This document shows, one piece after another, positions 19,401-27,221 of a stretch of 41,540 nt of DNA (the stretch's first letter is position 1; each line of letters opens with the position of its first letter). The notes beneath the pieces were generated by a model that saw only the letters and a list, made by a program, of their open reading frames with translations, was not told where the DNA came from and did not search any database. The translations under genes and the position numbers were made by a program. Source of the DNA: a virus; IMG/VR virus record IMGVR_UViG_3300017917_001969, positions 1-41,540 of that record; one strand, written 5' to 3'.

Positions 19401-19994
19401 TTTTACTACATCATTATTAGAACTATTTGTTCTATATATTTCGTATTGAATGTTGTTTTTTGTAAACTTAGCGAAGGGTGAACCGAATCTGTTACTGCTT
19501 TGGAAAATGCTATTCATAATAGCTAAAAAGTTCTGGTATGTATCAGGATCAGTAGTGTCTTCGTATTGAACAGTAACGTTTGCTAAACTGTTTCCGTTTA
19601 CATCATATACTGCTTGGTTTGTTCTAACACTATCTATTTTTAAATAGCCGCTTGCAACAACGTTGCGTGTTGGTTTGTAACCTAAGAACTCTGCAATACG
19701 TAAAACACTTTCTCTACGTTCTGCAGTGCTTAAAAAGTTTTCACGACTTGCAAGGTCTGCACGGAATGCTAAGTTATGGCCGAGGAATGCCATAAGTTCT
19801 ATTAGGCTTACAAATTCGCTGCTACTAATCCAGTCATTGAAATTTTCCGGATAATTGTTATTAATGTAGTTAACCATACTGTTTCTGATTGTGTCAAAAT
19901 CGTATGATTGAAAGTCTGCTTGTGCAAAACTTTCATATACTACGCTGAAGTCTTCTGCAGCAAATAAACTACTTTGTCTGATACTTTGTGCCAT
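16452..19994 (-). CDS. 6: Baseplate wedge protein gp6, enlarged
   Basis: The N-terminal 110 residues carry the typical gp6/J-like segment of T4-like phages (NYPENFNDWISSSEF, then LIELMAFLGHNLAFRADLAS and RRESVLRIAEFLGY). The C-terminal part also fits the family (SDVEIKQQAINLINEFFNIENWDFGE). gp6 forms the inner ring of the baseplate that triggers sheath contraction, with gp25 and gp53 as partners. At 1180 aa it is far longer than T4 gp6 (about 660 aa). Much of the extra length is a central beta-rich insert with a glycine-rich module around residues 628-690 (GSGYSSAPTVTITGNGAGA). It begins one base inside the gp25 stop and ends in a four-base overlap with the giant gene, so all three are coupled. 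Confidence 0.9.
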   Translation of the reverse strand: MAQSIRQSSLFAAEDFSVVYESFAQADFQSYDFDTIRNSMVNYINNNYPENFNDWISSSEFVSLIELMAFLGHNLAFRADLASRENFLSTAERRESVLRIAEFLGYKPTRNVVASGYLKIDSVRTNQAVYDVNGNSLANVTVQYEDTTDPDTYQNFLAIMNSIFQSSNRFGSPFAKFTKNNIQYEIYRTNSSNNDVVKEFSGIIDSGRTSFTAHSVSYDQFKNRLEEKIPDPYGVYDLLYKNDNGGLASPNTGFFFGFKEGALQYKDFTITNGLPNLVIDINENNIANGNIWVQTIDEAGQVLATWTQIDRLFGNSNIVNNSNSRNVYTVSSRENDQVSIVFADGNFGNIPRGIIRVWYRTGINRTYNINPDTFNNVSISINYVGQDSRTYVATFNCSLKTPVSNASERESIDSIKVNSGRFFATQDRMITADDYTVFPLTVSENILKIKSINRVHSGHSRFRDLYDPTATYSDAIQYADDAYIYKEDVTTRSSVSLPSVLNSEQILSQYINPILNNPEVKNFYYDRQYYGYELGGYNANNYYNNTTESITFLTASDNNITNVYRWNQVTRSNNSCTGYITYNSFVQRLGDNASAPLRKLEVNGLVEFITSPFRTGYIKTIEVVNGGSGYSSAPTVTITGNGAGATATANISAGVVVSINITNPGVNYDSVTNVTFTGGGGSGATAKATVSSADTVWARIVKLDNGGLGADDSVGNPTGVNVIGQGAIVLSSSIPSGARIKRIIPSWEGQLTTSAKNTVISKITNRLSFGLRYTPSIQEWAVIDSSNLPASNITNNSVASWSRQYEGDTSNTGRDNSWLIRVNYANSQWEILTRKTRYIIGSDDTLRFNNLNFAESFSSETLKPGRDKFEFLPINTASATNMTPLGKKYTFNSFGYFTYPEGYTDPYKVRVTLDDNDNDTFINDPESFKKLTSAGSINLGTKLEYYPNEYEFVVHDDAGATSVNGRANLHMKYTRVADINQVIDPAVTNIIDTYVLLRSYDTSFRTWALRDGRSYTKPNPPTISELTETFVSLETKKSISDQIIYRPVKYKILFGDLANPELQAKFNITKTSNASMSDVEIKQQAINLINEFFNIENWDFGETFYFTELAAYIHNNMIGQISQITISSVANPEDLNSLYEIQADSDELFMPVLSIGNFVITNTVIANATSIAANTGVSTR

Positions 19995-20359
19995 TACTCT
20001 ATCTCACCTATGAATGTTAAGTATAATTCCTCTGCAGTGCCTGTATCATTATAAAACATTTGCACTCTTATACTTAAACTATGGTCGTCTGGTTTTTCTG
20101 CTTTCATATCTTGAAACACCCATCTTGGGTCACTTCGGACAATTCTCTCGACATCTTCTTTTGCTAATGATTCTGTTAAATCGTCTAGCGGATCAAACAG
20201 CAAGTCCCAAATGATAGATCCAAACTCTGGATTCATCACTCGCTCACCTTTTTTTGTGTAGAAATGATTCATCAAATCACGAATAGCAAGTTCTTTATCT
20301 ACAAGAATCTTGCTACTGTTTTGATTTTCGACTGTGCTGTATCCGATATATGTTGCCAT
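19994..20359 (-). CDS. 25: Baseplate wedge protein gp25
   Basis: A 121-aa protein of the gp25/GPW family (T4 gp25 is 132 aa). Family features are KELAIRDLMNHFYTKKGER, then NPEFGSIIWDLLFDPLDD, and the C-terminal IRVQMFYNDTGTAEELYLTF. gp25 bolts the inner baseplate to the sheath and helps start sheath polymerisation. It lies directly before gp6, as its partner. There is no clear ribosome binding site before the ATG. A late-type octamer GATAAATA lies at 20372-20365, so its predicted transcript start falls on the ATG itself. Confidence 0.92.
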   Translation of the reverse strand: MATYIGYSTVENQNSSKILVDKELAIRDLMNHFYTKKGERVMNPEFGSIIWDLLFDPLDDLTESLAKEDVERIVRSDPRWVFQDMKAEKPDDHSLSIRVQMFYNDTGTAEELYLTFIGEIE

Positions 20360-20364
20360 AATAA

Positions 20365-20372
20365 TATTTATC
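20365..20372 (-). promoter_or_regulatory. Late-type octamer GATAAATA before gp25
   Basis: One base off the T4 late octamer on the minus strand. With the usual spacing the start would be at about 20359, the A of the gp25 ATG, implying a leaderless message. The gap between the upstream gene and gp25 (20360-20391) is AT-rich and has no other visible signal, so this may be a chance match. Confidence 0.4.
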
Positions 20373-20391
20373 GGATAATTATATGCTAATA

Positions 20392-21300
20392 TTATATTTT
20401 AATTTTTGAAGAAATAATATCACCAGGGACCAGTTCAATTGAATCTGTTTTAATAGTAAACACATTTCCGCTTAAAGTATAATCATATTCATACTGCAAT
20501 ATGTTGTTATTAACTTTAATTTCTAGTTTTTCTACTGGAGACATTGCAGGAGTTTTTGATAACGAATATTCTACTGTTGTTGCATCGTAAATCCAACTTT
20601 GTGTAATTAATGTTTCGTTATAACGTTTAGCAATATCACGTTTAATACTATCAGGTGTTAATGGTAAAAATTCTAAAGTTTCTGCATAATATGCAAATCT
20701 TGCTCTTGTTAATTGATCGCCCGATAACAATCCGATCTGATTGGACGCCCGCATTTCAAAAATGCCGTTTGCTCGTAACCATCCTCTGTTTTTTGGATTA
20801 CCATAATCTGCAAGCCGAAGTATAGTTGCTGCACGAATAGAATTTTGTCTGTGTGCATGGTCTCTTAAAATCATACCTGCAACAGTATCCCAGTTTTTAT
20901 TTGCGATATGATCTCTTATATTATATTGCCCTTCCATTGCATAAACTATTGTGAAATTTTCTGCTAACAAATAATATAGCAATAAGCCATCAAATACTGA
21001 TTGAGAAATTTCATTTAAACCAAATGCTTTTAACTGTTTAATTAAGTTTCTTTCTTTTCGACGAAAGTCTTCAATCCATATATTATATGCTTCTTCTTCT
21101 GTTATACCTCTAGTTGCAGTGCCTACAGAATACCCTTTACCATCGTAACCGTTGTATTTAAAATTATTAAGAGCGACCAATACAAGTGTATCACTTGCAA
21201 AAATATCATCTATATAAATCTCAGTCTCATATAGATCGCTGTCTAAAACGACATAATCTTCCCAATTTGTTTTATGATAAATTTGTAATTCAGTTAGCAT
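20392..21300 (-). CDS. Baseplate-associated protein with a degenerate lysozyme-like domain
   Basis: A 302-aa protein that starts at TAATG shared with the gp5-like stop. Residues of about 40-175 have the order of features of a T4/GH24-type lysozyme: GYDGKGYSVGTA (51-62, like the Y-D-x-x-G-Y-x-T-I-G hairpin), ITEEEAYNIWIEDFRRKE, QSVFDGLLLYYLLAEN, NWDTVAGMILRD and RAATILRLADYGN. The Glu expected about ten residues before the hairpin is not there (ALNNFKYN), so it is probably inactive. A beta-rich tail follows (about 235-302). In T4 the lysozyme domain is inside gp5. Here gp5 lacks it and this gene is next door, so it may be the separated, structural remnant. The similarity was judged by eye. Confidence 0.5.
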   Translation of the reverse strand: MLTELQIYHKTNWEDYVVLDSDLYETEIYIDDIFASDTLVLVALNNFKYNGYDGKGYSVGTATRGITEEEAYNIWIEDFRRKERNLIKQLKAFGLNEISQSVFDGLLLYYLLAENFTIVYAMEGQYNIRDHIANKNWDTVAGMILRDHAHRQNSIRAATILRLADYGNPKNRGWLRANGIFEMRASNQIGLLSGDQLTRARFAYYAETLEFLPLTPDSIKRDIAKRYNETLITQSWIYDATTVEYSLSKTPAMSPVEKLEIKVNNNILQYEYDYTLSGNVFTIKTDSIELVPGDIISSKIKI

Positions 21301-22643
21301 TATTGAGGTCCTACTTTGGGTGCAGTCCCGGCAGCGCCGCCTGTTCCGCCAACAATACCGCCACCACTTAGCTGCGCTAAGTTATAATCCTTTGACGTAG
21401 TGTCTGTTGTATTGCTTCTTGCTTGAGCTGGTAGATACATTTCGTTTGTTAAATGTCCGCCCCAAGGCTCGTGTTCTGGAACCCTTCCGGCAGTGCTTTG
21501 TTTTACACCGGTATTAGTTGTTAAATTGTTAGGGCTAGGCTTACCTGCAGTTGCGGCCGCAGGTCCGTTCAAGTCGATCATACCAGAAGTAACTCGTGTA
21601 TTTCCTGGCGCTTTTATGTGCATGTTTGCGTCGGTAGTTAGCTTAATATCTTTAGTGCTGTAAACGTCAACGCCCCCAGTTGCACTGTGTATTTTAACAC
21701 CCGAGCCTCTTGCGTTTAAATTTATAGTGTCTGCATCCACATTAAAGTCTCCGTCAACATATAAATTAAAATCCTGCGTTGCTCTCATGCTTATACTGCC
21801 ACCAGCATAGATATCTAGGTTTCCTGAACTATCTAGTTGTATCCACCCGCTACCATTTTGATTAATAATATAAACAATACCAGCACTATCATTTAATAAT
21901 ATTTGCGCTCCGCTGCCGCTTCTTAGTCTTACTAAATTGCTTTTTCCTGCTTCTCTGTTTTTATCTGGTGTATAGTTTGTTCCTTCGGCATATGCAGTTG
22001 TTCCGTCATCAAACACTAGACCATGACCGCCAGGTGTTAAAAATCCGGCAACAGTAGATGGACTTTCACGTCTCATGCCGCTACTACTTACACCACGGGC
22101 AGCGTCGAGACCGATCCCTTGAATAGCATTAGCATTTGCTATAGGGTGACGTGTTCTTTTATTTCCATCTTGTGTTTTACTAGGTGCAGTATCTAGTGTA
22201 GCGCCTACAGTTCCAGATTCGCCGTCTATTTCACTAGCAGGCACACCTGGCACATTTGTATTTCTAGTAGATTCTGGCATGACTCCTAATAGAAAACCTT
22301 CCTGGTCTGTCCCAGAGAATCCTACAACAACTTCAGTGCCAGGCGCTGGTGGTGGAAATGCAGCGCCGTAACTATTACTATAATTTCCACCGCTAATAGA
22401 ACCGCCAAACGGCATTGGTCGTCTTATTTTTGTATAATTTCTTCTGTCCTCTGGTGTATCTTTGTTTGATAGCCGCTGACCGCCTACTAACTCTACCCAG
22501 ATGTGACCTTCATAATCAGGATCTGCAATTTCAACTACTTTTGCAATATAAATGCCATTATAACTGCTAATACCGCCAGTTGGGCCGCTATTAGACGCTT
22601 TATGTGGTTTATAGCTATCGTTCATTCCGCTAAATTTTGTCAT
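21300..22643 (-). CDS. 5: Baseplate hub protein, gp5-like OB fold and beta-helix without lysozyme domain
   Basis: A 447-aa protein. Residues of about 28-125 are an OB-fold domain as in gp5/VgrG (YIAKVVEIADPDYEGHIWVE, then the PGTEVVVGFSGTDQEGFLLG strand). Residues of about 225-345 are short repetitive strands (SGSGAQILLNDSAGIVYI, LDIYAGGSISMRATQDFNLY, IKLTTDANMHIKAPGNT), which should trim into the needle-like triple beta-helix. The lysozyme domain that T4 gp5 (575 aa) carries between these parts is absent. A gly/ala-rich tail ends the protein. A ribosome binding site, AAAGG, lies before the ATG. It follows the 876-aa hub gene, consistent with a shared hub and tail tip. Confidence 0.8.
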   Translation of the reverse strand: MTKFSGMNDSYKPHKASNSGPTGGISSYNGIYIAKVVEIADPDYEGHIWVELVGGQRLSNKDTPEDRRNYTKIRRPMPFGGSISGGNYSNSYGAAFPPPAPGTEVVVGFSGTDQEGFLLGVMPESTRNTNVPGVPASEIDGESGTVGATLDTAPSKTQDGNKRTRHPIANANAIQGIGLDAARGVSSSGMRRESPSTVAGFLTPGGHGLVFDDGTTAYAEGTNYTPDKNREAGKSNLVRLRSGSGAQILLNDSAGIVYIINQNGSGWIQLDSSGNLDIYAGGSISMRATQDFNLYVDGDFNVDADTINLNARGSGVKIHSATGGVDVYSTKDIKLTTDANMHIKAPGNTRVTSGMIDLNGPAAATAGKPSPNNLTTNTGVKQSTAGRVPEHEPWGGHLTNEMYLPAQARSNTTDTTSKDYNLAQLSGGGIVGGTGGAAGTAPKVGPQ

Positions 22644-22653
22644 ATATTAACCT

Positions 22654-25284
22654 TTAAAATAATGATGTTAGCCAATTCGGCGGCCGCACATGTGCAGTTT
22701 CTCCGCTGCCGCCCCAAACTGTTCCTCTGTCAGAACCTATGCTATTTCCTACTGCAATATCATAATGGAAAGTGTTACCACCCATATACCATTGATTTTG
22801 TGGATATGTGTGATTAGCTGCACCTACACTAGGAGTATATCCTTGCGCTCTTGCTTCATTTATAAAATTCTGCGAAAACGTAGCAATGATCGCTCTGTCT
22901 GCTGCATTACTAACTGAAAGTCTACGATCTCCGGAATATAGTGCTACATCGGATGCATCGCCTAAATGGCGACCACTACCAGGCCCCGCTCTGAATCCAC
23001 TTGTAGTAACAACACGCACACCAGAGGCATTGCCGGCTGCAATAAGTAAGTCATTTAGTGCGGGGTTAACATTGTTAGCAAGCGTATGTCCACCTGGTGA
23101 ACTTTCGCCAGTTGCGCCCGGTGCCAATGCTCCTTCTGGAGGTCGTTGTGTAGTGCCGTCTGCACCTGTTACAGATTCGTCTGCTGTCTCAGGTAACGAT
23201 TCTAAAGTTCTAATCTCATCCCCAGTAACATAACCTTGATCTAATAAATCATATATCAAATGGACTTGACAATTTAAATCTCTATATGCAGACAATGCCA
23301 TAGTAAACGCACCTGACTCATATGTGGCAGTGCCGCCAAGAACGATATATACACCAGATAGCATATAAGTTACTAGATTTTCTTGTAACATCCAACCGGT
23401 GTTGTCGTCTGGATACCTAGGAGCTATTACATTTAAAAAGAATGCTTGACCTCCGTTTTCACTGTTGATTCCATACTTATTATAATTAGATTGTCCTAAC
23501 CACCACGGATCGCCCCGAATTGATAAAGATATTTCTATTAAGTCAGCAGGTGCAAATAAGTTAGATTGTAACGCTGCAACACCCTGAGCGCCAATGGTTT
23601 GACTGTTTGCTTCAGGACCACGTGTTGCAGAACCATTTGGTGTTGCAAATCTGAAAGGCACTCTGTATACAGGTTCTCTGTTTGAATTTATATTAGAATT
23701 AGCATATAATTCACTTTGTGTAATATAACGATTTTTATTAACAGACGGGACAGTGTTGGTAAACGCACCAGTTTGAAACGGAACCAATGCAGCATTAACA
23801 GACGGTGCGAGTGCTTCTTCTTGTCTAACCAAATCATCTAATTCTGAATTCAATGTTGATATTTCACGACCGATTCTTATCATTTCAGAGTCGCCGCCAC
23901 TGCTGTTTTTTAATTTATTTTGTAACTCAGATATCTGAGTTTGAATTTCTAGTATACTTGCCCTAATTTGATCTGACTGCGTTAATAATGCACTTGCTGT
24001 TTGTCCATCCGAACTACCGCCTGGAAAATAACTATCAGTTCTATTTAATGCCCCAAACAATGAAGCTTGCATTGTAAAAAACAAGTTATTTATTGATACA
24101 TCAAAATTTAATATTTCTGTATTTTTACCAGTATGAATATAATCATATCGTTTTTTTAGTTGACCGTTTGTAAAATACTTTCTTAGCTTGTCAGCTTGCA
24201 TTACTTTGGATTCGATAAAGATTTTATGACTATCCGGATCGTTAATCCCGTCGGGCTTAAGTGTTGGTATAACAGTATAAGTTAATCGTTTTTGATAATT
24301 ATTAGAAATGTCGTCGTATCTTCCAAATTCGGTAGTTGTCTTATATGTTGGCCATCTTAGCTGATTTGCATACTGTGATGGTATTGCAGTAAGATCGTTT
24401 GCATTAGCTTTAGCAAATACTTCTCCTCTGAGTCCTACAGGTAACCTACGTTGTTTGTCTGTGTTCAATAGTGCAATTGTTATTGCAGTTGTAATACTTG
24501 TTCCTTTTGGAAACGAAAAATTTAAGTTTCCGGCGCTACCGCTGACACTAACGTTTCTTGCTTCTTCAAGTGTGCCCGGGTCACCGAATACCCACGAACT
24601 TGCACCGTAGTTGTCGACCAAAACATAATCATTTGGGAATAAACTATTACGACTTAATCTAACAACTTCTCTTGCTTGTTTTTGCAGTTCAGCCTGAAAC
24701 TTTGTTAAAAAATCTCCAAATGTAGATGCTTGTATGCTAGTGTCAAACGACAATGCTACTTCGTTTGTATTGAAAGCTAACGAAGTTGTTTCAACAAGTG
24801 TGCCGCTGTAATATGCTGCTCCTTCTTGATAAGACATGCCTAAATTTGTCATTGTGCAGAAATAATAATATGTGCCGACTTCGGGCATTCTACCAATTGG
24901 CGAACCGTTTAATTGTCCTTTAAAATTCAATTCTAAAATATATGTTGCACTCAAATGATTTTCTATGTTCAAGTCATTTGCTGCTTTTAAAATTCTACTA
25001 AAAAATGTCATGCCGCCAACTTCAATAAAATCCATTTTGAACTGGTTAGCGAACGCTTGTTTATCTTGAGACACAAATACAAACGTCTGCTCGACTCGAT
25101 GAATTGAAATTTCATTTTCAACTCCGGATTCTGCAAGCGTTATTACTTTATTGCTCGATTTAAGTGTAGCTGGATTAGCAGCATTAGAATTCTGAGGATG
25201 ACATATATGCATCGCCCAGCTATACGTATAACTTTCGTATCTGTTTAAAGGATTGTCGATATAATTCGAACTGTAATTCACCAT
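22654..25284 (-). CDS. Large baseplate hub protein with a C-terminal peptidase-like domain
   Basis: An 876-aa protein between gp53 and gp5-like, where a hub protein with the gp27 role is expected. The N-terminal 180 residues are beta-rich (ISIHRVEQTFVFVS, YILELNFKGQL). A coiled coil covers about 435-495 (IRASILEIQTQISELQNKL). The last 150 residues resemble a zinc peptidase of the M15 type: VVTTSGFRAGPGSGRHLGDA, with H773 and D779, then H840 and D842 in FHYDI. The His-Asp spacing is one residue shorter than in most M15 enzymes, so activity is uncertain. A peptidoglycan-cutting domain here would replace the missing gp5 lysozyme. Family assignment of the N-terminal part is by position. Confidence 0.65.
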   Translation of the reverse strand: MVNYSSNYIDNPLNRYESYTYSWAMHICHPQNSNAANPATLKSSNKVITLAESGVENEISIHRVEQTFVFVSQDKQAFANQFKMDFIEVGGMTFFSRILKAANDLNIENHLSATYILELNFKGQLNGSPIGRMPEVGTYYYFCTMTNLGMSYQEGAAYYSGTLVETTSLAFNTNEVALSFDTSIQASTFGDFLTKFQAELQKQAREVVRLSRNSLFPNDYVLVDNYGASSWVFGDPGTLEEARNVSVSGSAGNLNFSFPKGTSITTAITIALLNTDKQRRLPVGLRGEVFAKANANDLTAIPSQYANQLRWPTYKTTTEFGRYDDISNNYQKRLTYTVIPTLKPDGINDPDSHKIFIESKVMQADKLRKYFTNGQLKKRYDYIHTGKNTEILNFDVSINNLFFTMQASLFGALNRTDSYFPGGSSDGQTASALLTQSDQIRASILEIQTQISELQNKLKNSSGGDSEMIRIGREISTLNSELDDLVRQEEALAPSVNAALVPFQTGAFTNTVPSVNKNRYITQSELYANSNINSNREPVYRVPFRFATPNGSATRGPEANSQTIGAQGVAALQSNLFAPADLIEISLSIRGDPWWLGQSNYNKYGINSENGGQAFFLNVIAPRYPDDNTGWMLQENLVTYMLSGVYIVLGGTATYESGAFTMALSAYRDLNCQVHLIYDLLDQGYVTGDEIRTLESLPETADESVTGADGTTQRPPEGALAPGATGESSPGGHTLANNVNPALNDLLIAAGNASGVRVVTTSGFRAGPGSGRHLGDASDVALYSGDRRLSVSNAADRAIIATFSQNFINEARAQGYTPSVGAANHTYPQNQWYMGGNTFHYDIAVGNSIGSDRGTVWGGSGETAHVRPPNWLTSLF

Positions 25285-25289
25285 TGTTC

Positions 25290-25589
25290 TTAATTCCCCG
25301 GCGCTACAAATCGTTTAGGGACAACGATTTCTAATCCTGATTTAAAGTCAAATATTGGATCTTTAATTACATCTCGGTTATAATGTATTAAGATCCACCA
25401 TGCATTACTATTACCAAACAGTTCGTAAGCCATCAAATCAGGTCTTAGATCAAATTTTGAAGGTATGATAGTTTTTCTAGTTTCAACACTCAAAGTTTGC
25501 TTTGTTAAGGGCGGAACATAGATATCTAAATATTTTCTATTTAGACTTGTTAGAGCATAATTACTACTTGATTTATATTTTACCGCCAT
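25290..25589 (-). CDS. 53: Baseplate wedge protein gp53-like
   Basis: A 99-aa protein that fits the short gp53 type of marine T4-like phages. It has an N-terminal RKYLDIYVPP segment, then SKFDLRPDLMAYELFGNSN and WWILIHYNRDVIKDPIFDF, and ends in GLEIVVPKRF. The C-terminal portion is LysM-like. gp53 joins wedges around the hub and binds gp6. The start shares one base with the stop of the upstream gene (TAATG), so translation is coupled. T4 gp53 is longer (196 aa), so this copy is compact. Confidence 0.75.
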   Translation of the reverse strand: MAVKYKSSSNYALTSLNRKYLDIYVPPLTKQTLSVETRKTIIPSKFDLRPDLMAYELFGNSNAWWILIHYNRDVIKDPIFDFKSGLEIVVPKRFVAPGN

Positions 25590-26182
25590 TAAATGTATCC
25601 TCTAGAATATAAACTACCTGAAACAAAGCCATTCAAACTGAACTCATTTTTTTGTTTATCCGGTGTTACAATTGGTAATAAATCTAACGCAATTGTTTGT
25701 ATAGTTGGTAATGCAACACCGTTAAACTCTTTTAAATCTGTATCACTTGATAACACCATCGAAAAACTAGAAACTTGAACTCTGACATCTTTGAATAACC
25801 CAAGTGCGCTAAATCGTAATACTGGTGGTGGAACACCTGCAGTGCTACCGTCACCTATTCCGTAAAACATTTTAGTTACACTTCGTAAAAAGTGTATAAC
25901 TCCTTGCAAATACGCATGTTCCTGATCTGTTACTTGAGAAAATTGCGCTGTTACCTGAATACTAGGAGACGGAGTATTATTATAAGCATTAAAATTATAA
26001 TTTGTATGAGTTAAACTATACGGACTATAACTTACGCTTTGTGAGTATGATATGTCTGGCTGATTGGGAAATACAATTCCACTATGTGTTCGAAGTATAG
26101 ACGCCGGGCCTCTGCAGTAAAAGTCTGCTGCACCGGGTGCTGTTCTCAGAAACGCTCTGTTTTGACTACTTATACCGCTCAT
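25589..26182 (-). CDS. Baseplate/tail-tube initiator, gp48/gp54-like
   Basis: A 197-aa protein whose middle and end match the tube-initiator and cap family: YSPYSLTHTNYNFNAYNN, VTAQFSQVTDQEHAYLQGVI, HFLRSVTKMFYG, then PPPVLRFSALG and VQVSSFSMVLSSDTD. In T4, gp48 and gp54 sit on the hub and start tail-tube polymerisation. Only one such gene is seen in this window, so gp48 and gp54 cannot be told apart. It is the first gene of the leftward baseplate operon, behind the AATAAATA octamer at 26231-26224. Confidence 0.65.
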   Translation of the reverse strand: MSGISSQNRAFLRTAPGAADFYCRGPASILRTHSGIVFPNQPDISYSQSVSYSPYSLTHTNYNFNAYNNTPSPSIQVTAQFSQVTDQEHAYLQGVIHFLRSVTKMFYGIGDGSTAGVPPPVLRFSALGLFKDVRVQVSSFSMVLSSDTDLKEFNGVALPTIQTIALDLLPIVTPDKQKNEFSLNGFVSGSLYSRGYI

Positions 26183-26200
26183 TATGATGTATTCCCCATT

Positions 26201-26208
26201 AATAAATA
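26201..26208 (+). promoter_or_regulatory. Late-type octamer AATAAATA facing gp55
   Basis: A one-base variant of the T4 late octamer on the plus strand, predicted to start transcription near 26214 towards gp55, with a leader of about 97 bases. It lies to the left of the leftward promoter at 26224-26231, so the two point at each other. Match is short and AT-rich, so chance is possible. Confidence 0.35.
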
Positions 26209-26223
26209 TCTATACTCTACATG

Positions 26224-26231
26224 TATTTATT
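26224..26231 (-). promoter_or_regulatory. Late-type octamer AATAAATA for the baseplate operon
   Basis: A one-base variant of the T4 late octamer on the minus strand. Its predicted start is near 26218, leaving a 36-base leader before the gp48/54-like gene. It is the natural promoter candidate for the long leftward baseplate operon. Confidence 0.5.
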
Positions 26232-26266
26232 GAATAATTATATTAGTATTTAATGGTTGACTAATG

Positions 26267-26272
26267 TATAAT
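26267..26272 (+). promoter_or_regulatory. Possible sigma70 -10 box (TATAAT) for gp55
   Basis: A perfect TATAAT lies 38 bases before the gp55 ATG, with only a weak -35 (TTAGTA, 18-base spacer) and a TG just before it. The predicted start near 26279 is downstream of the TTG at 26272, which argues against that TTG as the gp55 start. gp55 must be made before late transcription, so an early-type promoter is expected here. Confidence 0.4.
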
Positions 26273-26310
26273 TGTCTGTTACATTTAAAATAAAACCTAA
26301 GGAATTTTTA

Positions 26311-27186
26311 ATGAAAAGAGTAAATTACCTTAATAACAAAGATATGTTAAAGGAAATACACAAAAGCAAACTATCCTATTGTCACTTACTAGATAAAGAA
26401 CACGGTCGTTATGATGTAATTGTAGAAGATTATAATGACATATTTAAAGAAGAAGTAATTCAACAAGCCAAAGAGAATCGTGCGTATCAATTAACTGTAG
26501 AATCCTATGAAGCTGCATATTTAGATTGGTATAATAATAGCAAAAAATTAAAAGACAAGCCTAAGGTAGCAGATCACAGGGTCAATGCAGCAGACATCCC
26601 TACAGAAGATTTGATATACAGAGTTATGACTTACGAACATATACCATTGGAGCCAGGTCGCAAGTCAAAACCAAAAACAACTGCAGATGCTCATTCTAAA
26701 TGTAACTTTCCTCCGTTTAAGCATTATAAATCAATCGACAATGAAATACGTGAAGTAGTCCGCAGCCATTGGAAGGGCGGGTTTGACAACGGTCATTTTA
26801 GTGTTGAACACGGAAGTATTACAAACAACTTAGCAAAAATGTTTATTAAACTTTGCGAAAGATATAGTATGCGTAGTAACTGGAGAGGGTATACTTACGT
26901 AGACGAAATGCGTAGTCATGCACTGCTACAACTAAGTCAAATTGGTTTACAGTTTAACGAACACAAATCACAAAATCCATTTGCATACTATACTGCCGCT
27001 GTTACAAATAGTTTCACCAGAGTCTTGAATTTAGAAAAACGTAACCAAAACATACGTGATGATTTGTTACAAGAAAGCGGACAACTTCCGTCATTTAGCA
27101 GACAAATTGATCACGAAATAGCAGAGAGAGCTAAATGGGACGAACAAATGGCATCTGAACAAAAAGATGCTGGTTACAACATTTGA
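26311..27186 (+). CDS. 55: Late-transcription sigma factor gp55
   Basis: I start at the ATG at 26311 (MKRVNYLNNKDML), with AAGGA seven bases before it, giving 291 aa. A TTG 13 codons earlier is also in frame but has no ribosome binding site. The C-terminal core has the gp55 signature, NWRGYTYVDEMRSHALLQLS, then FNEHKSQNPFAYYTAAVTN and FTRVLNLEKRNQNIRDDLL, which correspond to sigma region 2-like helices that bind RNA polymerase and the late octamer. T4 gp55 is 185 aa; the extra N-terminal 150 residues (Lys/Glu-rich, with IPTEDLIYRVMTYEHIP) are typical of longer marine forms. It leads the rightward replication/recombination operon. Confidence 0.9.
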   Translation: MKRVNYLNNKDMLKEIHKSKLSYCHLLDKEHGRYDVIVEDYNDIFKEEVIQQAKENRAYQLTVESYEAAYLDWYNNSKKLKDKPKVADHRVNAADIPTEDLIYRVMTYEHIPLEPGRKSKPKTTADAHSKCNFPPFKHYKSIDNEIREVVRSHWKGGFDNGHFSVEHGSITNNLAKMFIKLCERYSMRSNWRGYTYVDEMRSHALLQLSQIGLQFNEHKSQNPFAYYTAAVTNSFTRVLNLEKRNQNIRDDLLQESGQLPSFSRQIDHEIAERAKWDEQMASEQKDAGYNI

Positions 27187-27221
27187 TTGACATTCATACA
27201 ACGTTATCGTAAAGTTATAAC

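Noticed and set aside
26272-26310. TTG start for gp55 13 codons upstream
   Set aside because: No ribosome binding site, and the TATAAT box overlaps it; the ATG at 26311 has AAGGA.
27187-27215. TTGACA before gp47 as a sigma70 promoter
   Set aside because: The -10 at 17 bases is only TAAAGT and the predicted start would fall on the gp47 ATG.
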